Source: Nitrospira sp.
GTDB lineage: Bacteria > Nitrospirota > Nitrospiria > Nitrospirales > Nitrospiraceae
DNA: 64,000 nt
Assembly: GCA_022842445.1 (NCBI GenBank)
Contig: JALHPO010000002.1
Location: 434,001 to 498,000, forward strand
Reading direction: 5' to 3'
The notes under the pieces were generated by a model. It searched no databases. It was given only the letters and a program-made list of their open reading frames with translations, and had not been told where the DNA came from. Position 1 is the first letter of the stretch, and the number at the start of each line of letters is the position of its first letter. Positions 61,596-64,000 of the stretch are shown here, one piece after another. The position numbers and the translations under genes are program-made.

Positions 61596-62423
61596 TCAGG
61601 GCTGATATGCAGGTAGTGTCGGCTGATCCTGTCCGTTACTTGAGCCGGGCATGGTGAGACTATCGCTCTCGTCTTCTGCGCCTTCCTCCGGATGGCCGCC
61701 TACCGATGAGGGAGCATTCTCCAGAATGATGACTTCGACACGCCGGTTTTTCGCTCGCTGCTCAGGATCCAGATTGGCGGTCAGCGGTCTGGTCTCCCCA
61801 TATCCAATGGCCGCGAGGTGAGCCGCCGGCACTCCGTACAGTTCAGACAACACACGGACGATCATGACGGACCTGGCCGCAGAGAGTTCCCAGTTCGACG
61901 GGAACTGCGCAGTCCGGATCGGCACGTTATCCGTGTGACCTTCGATTTTCACATGGCGATCTAACTCCACCAGCACATCCGCCAACCCCCGCAGAAACGG
62001 CAGGGACTCCGGCTGCAGCGTCGCTTCGCCGGGTTTGAACAACACATGATCGGAAATCGTCAGGACAATCTCCCCGACCCGCTGGTCGATGACGGGATCG
62101 ACGGATATCTGGACGGCTTGGCCCACAGACTGCATCGCGACCTGCAGGCGCCGGATGACTTGATCGCGGCTCACCTGTAACGCCGGAAGAATGGTCGTCG
62201 GCTTGCTCTCGCCGATTGGAAACGGTTTGTCACTCACCGGCGGGGCATACATGGGGTTGAGAGCCGCCTTGATCGATTCACTGACCGTCCTGAATTTCCC
62301 TTCGTTGACGGCCGAGACGGAGTACATGACGACAAAGAATGCAAAGAGCAGTGTGATGAAGTCCGCATAGGACACGAGCCAGCGCTCGTGATTTTCATGC
62401 TCTTCATGTTTCTTCTTGGCCAT
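61596..62423 (-). CDS. motB: Flagellar motor stator protein MotB
   Basis: The 275-residue protein has a short cytoplasmic N-terminus and one transmembrane helix with the proton-binding Asp21 in WLVSYADFITLLFAFFVVMY. A plug/linker and an OmpA-type peptidoglycan-binding domain follow (VKIEGHTDNVPIRTAQFPSN, LSAARSVMIVRVLSELYGVP). The acidic C-terminal tail is not conserved. It forms the stator with MotA. Confidence 0.92.
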   Translation of the reverse strand: MAKKKHEEHENHERWLVSYADFITLLFAFFVVMYSVSAVNEGKFRTVSESIKAALNPMYAPPVSDKPFPIGESKPTTILPALQVSRDQVIRRLQVAMQSVGQAVQISVDPVIDQRVGEIVLTISDHVLFKPGEATLQPESLPFLRGLADVLVELDRHVKIEGHTDNVPIRTAQFPSNWELSAARSVMIVRVLSELYGVPAAHLAAIGYGETRPLTANLDPEQRAKNRRVEVIILENAPSSVGGHPEEGAEDESDSLTMPGSSNGQDQPTLPAYQP

Positions 62424-62439
62424 AACTTAGAATGAAGAA

Positions 62440-62502
62440 GGGGTCAGGAACAATTTGCGCGTAGCGCCCCGCGGGTCGTTCCGACAAATAGTTCCTGACC
62501 CC
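62440..62502. repeat. Near-perfect hairpin between motA and motB
   Basis: GGGGTCAGGAAC (62440-62451) is perfectly complementary to GTTCCTGACCCC (62491-62502), and the stem extends inward through AATTTG/CAAATA with one mismatch. The loop is about 30 bases and GC-rich. It sits exactly between the two stator genes on the minus-strand transcript and could affect the MotA:MotB ratio. Confidence 0.8.
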
Positions 62503-62515
62503 CTCACGCTTCGCT

Positions 62516-63286
62516 TCACTTCTTCTTCTCGTGCGTTCGCTCGCTGTGCGGGAGGAATCCTTCGAGCTTTTCCTGCAAGAGCCTGGGGTTTTCCCCTTGC
62601 GCAAGCCCGACCAACCCCATGATCGTCATGGTTCGCGCGCTGGCCTCTTCTTTAAGCTTCAGCTTGATCTTGTTCGCAAGCGGCAAAAAGAACAGGTTGG
62701 CCATGCCGACCCCGTAGATTGTGGCGACAAACGCCACGGCGATACCGCCGCCGAGCTTCGACGGGTCAGCCAGGTTTTCCATCACATGGATCAGTCCAAG
62801 CACCGCGCCCAAGATGCCGATGGTGGGCGCGTACCCTCCGGCAGCCTCCCAGACTTTGGCTGCCAGAATCCCTGCTTCTTCATGATGTTCGACTTCGATT
62901 TCCAGAATCTCGTGCACTGCTTTGGGATCGGTGCCATCGATGATCAACTGGACACCCTTTTGTATGAACGGATCTTTAATGCCCTTCAGTTTTCCTTCAA
63001 GCGCCAGCAGCCCTTGTTTCCGTGAGACGTTGGCAAGATCAAGAATGAGCGCGATCGTCCCCTTATTGTCGATGCGAGAGCCGGCGAATGCCATCGACAG
63101 CGAGCTGAACGCCTTGAGGACCACCGACAGCGGATTCTGTACGCAACAAGCGCCGAATGTTCCACCCATGACGATGATGAAAGCCGTGAGCTGAAGGATC
63201 GATCCAACATGACCCCCTTCAAGCGCTTGCCCCCCAAGAATCGCTCCAATCGCCAGGACGATTCCGAGAATTGTTGCAATGTCCAT
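62516..63286 (-). CDS. motA: Flagellar motor stator protein MotA
   Basis: The 256-residue protein has four transmembrane helices in the MotA/ExbB layout (TILGIVLAIGAILGGQALEG, AFIIVMGGTFGACCVQNPLS, YAPTIGILGAVLGLIHVMEN, GGGIAVAFVATIYGVGMANL), with the cytoplasmic loop between helices 2 and 3. It conducts protons with MotB. Length is normal. Confidence 0.95.
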   Translation of the reverse strand: MDIATILGIVLAIGAILGGQALEGGHVGSILQLTAFIIVMGGTFGACCVQNPLSVVLKAFSSLSMAFAGSRIDNKGTIALILDLANVSRKQGLLALEGKLKGIKDPFIQKGVQLIIDGTDPKAVHEILEIEVEHHEEAGILAAKVWEAAGGYAPTIGILGAVLGLIHVMENLADPSKLGGGIAVAFVATIYGVGMANLFFLPLANKIKLKLKEEASARTMTIMGLVGLAQGENPRLLQEKLEGFLPHSERTHEKKK

Positions 63287-63325
63287 TCGCCATCAACCTC
63301 ATACCTGCGGCAAGATCGTGCCCTG

Positions 63326-63436
63326 CGGGTTTCTGGTTGGACGTTTCAACTCCAAACGGCCGGATTTGAAACCCGAAACCAGCTGCTCCCCTCCCCGCCT
63401 CGAACCTGAAACCTGGAACTTGAAACCCGAAACCAT
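63326..63436. repeat. GGTTTC/GAAACC-word inverted repeat
   Basis: The left arm GCGGGTTTCTGGTTGGACGT with TTCAACTCC faces the right arm GAACCTGAAACCTGGAACTT with GAAACCCGAAACC; GAAACCCGAAACCA also occurs in the centre. It fills the cheZ-motA gap. Confidence 0.7.
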
Positions 63437-63442
63437 GCAGCC

Positions 63443-64000
63443 CTATTTGAAACCGTACTGGGCCAGAATATCGTCAGCCACATTCTGTTTCATGGATGTC
63501 GTTTTTGATTCTTCGAGCTGCTTGAGCATTTCCCCCGTTTTCCCCGTTGCGGCAATGCCGTCAGCATCGTGCGGGATACCGAACACAACAACCAGTTCGA
63601 CCAGCTTGTCCCGTACGTCATCGAGAATCGCCACGAGCTTTTTGACCCGCTGCGCGACCAAGTCTTGAAAGGATAAGGCGGTCATAATTTCCGTCAAACA
63701 CTTGTCATCCTGCGCCAGCTCGGTGGCGATACTCTGAACACGCATCGAGAGCGTCGTACAATCCACAGCCTTCAACGTCTCTGCGACGGCAGCCAACTCC
63801 TTGACGACACGACCTCGATTGTCTTGAATGGTTTCCGTCAGCCGCATCACCTCAAGCGTGCCCTCTTCCGTCATCTTGTTGAGATCAACCAAATGCGATG
63901 AGGCCATCGGCAAACCTGCGCTGCCGGACACGATCGGAGCGCTGATCTCGCTGATGGTCCGCATGGCCTTTTCGACGAAGCGCGCCAATACCCCGAGCTC
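63443..64000 (-). CDS. cheZ: Protein phosphatase CheZ, 5' end cut by window edge
   Basis: The frame is open to the window edge; a TTG at 63988 is the first possible start, but coding-like residues (ELGV) continue upstream, so the true start is probably outside. The helical protein has the CheZ catalytic signature in ALSFQDLVAQRVKKLVAILD (Asp and Gln four apart) and a C-terminus VADDILAQYGFK like the CheY-binding tail of CheZ. It dephosphorylates CheY-P. It is the first gene seen of the minus-strand motility operon. Confidence 0.83.
   Translation of the reverse strand, partial: ELGVLARFVEKAMRTISEISAPIVSGSAGLPMASSHLVDLNKMTEEGTLEVMRLTETIQDNRGRVVKELAAVAETLKAVDCTTLSMRVQSIATELAQDDKCLTEIMTALSFQDLVAQRVKKLVAILDDVRDKLVELVVVFGIPHDADGIAATGKTGEMLKQLEESKTTSMKQNVADDILAQYGFK

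Overview
The window is GC-rich, densely packed bacterial chromosome, most consistent with a Nitrospira-like member of the Nitrospirota. That placement is an inference from the gene mix: two-subunit pyruvate carboxylase, ACT-malic enzyme, a type II secretion operon and a large chemotaxis/motor locus. No rRNA, tRNA, transposase, phage gene or CRISPR array was found.

Bases 1-33.5 kb hold mostly housekeeping and metabolic genes in short units: a cut-off EamA transporter, small conserved proteins, a PstS-like binding protein, pycA-pycB, a hydrolase, a lipoprotein-type thiol peroxidase, sthA, tenA, an NlpC/P60-like lipoprotein, tex, fumC, hsp20, gltA, an ArsC/Spx-like protein, a GGDEF protein, rnd with a DnaJ-domain gene, and malic enzyme. 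Next come a 1229-residue DUF255/aldo-keto reductase fusion, a Pal-like lipoprotein, and a ppx, two thymidylate-kinase-like, sixA group. Pyruvate carboxylase, malic enzyme, fumarase and citrate synthase together serve the C3/C4 and TCA/reverse-TCA junction.

Bases 33.6-44.2 kb are one type II secretion operon on the plus strand: gspC-E-F-G-H-I-J-N-L-M-K. The secretin gene gspD, usually between gspC and gspE, is absent; a 276-base stretch lies there instead.

Bases 44.3-51.7 kb hold a glycosyltransferase divergent from a TPR/YaiO-type outer-membrane protein. They are followed on the minus strand by a membrane-anchored HEAT-repeat protein, a receiver, a receiver-ATPase, an HPt protein, a receiver-PP2C phosphatase and a STAS protein. 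This reads as exopolysaccharide synthesis and export under phosphorelay and partner-switching control.

Bases 51.7-64 kb are a minus-strand chemotaxis and motor locus. In transcription order it is cheZ (cut by the window edge), motA, motB, STAS, a second CheZ-like gene, cheY, cheA, cheW, mcp, cheR, cheD, cheB. A sigma-28-like promoter lies upstream of mcp.

A striking feature runs through the whole window: about eighteen loci of degenerate short-word repeats. Most form inverted arms around a loop. Most lie between genes, but some lie inside coding sequence, where they encode inter-domain linkers (cheA, cheB), a protein C-terminus (malic enzyme) or pseudopilin leaders (gspG, gspH).
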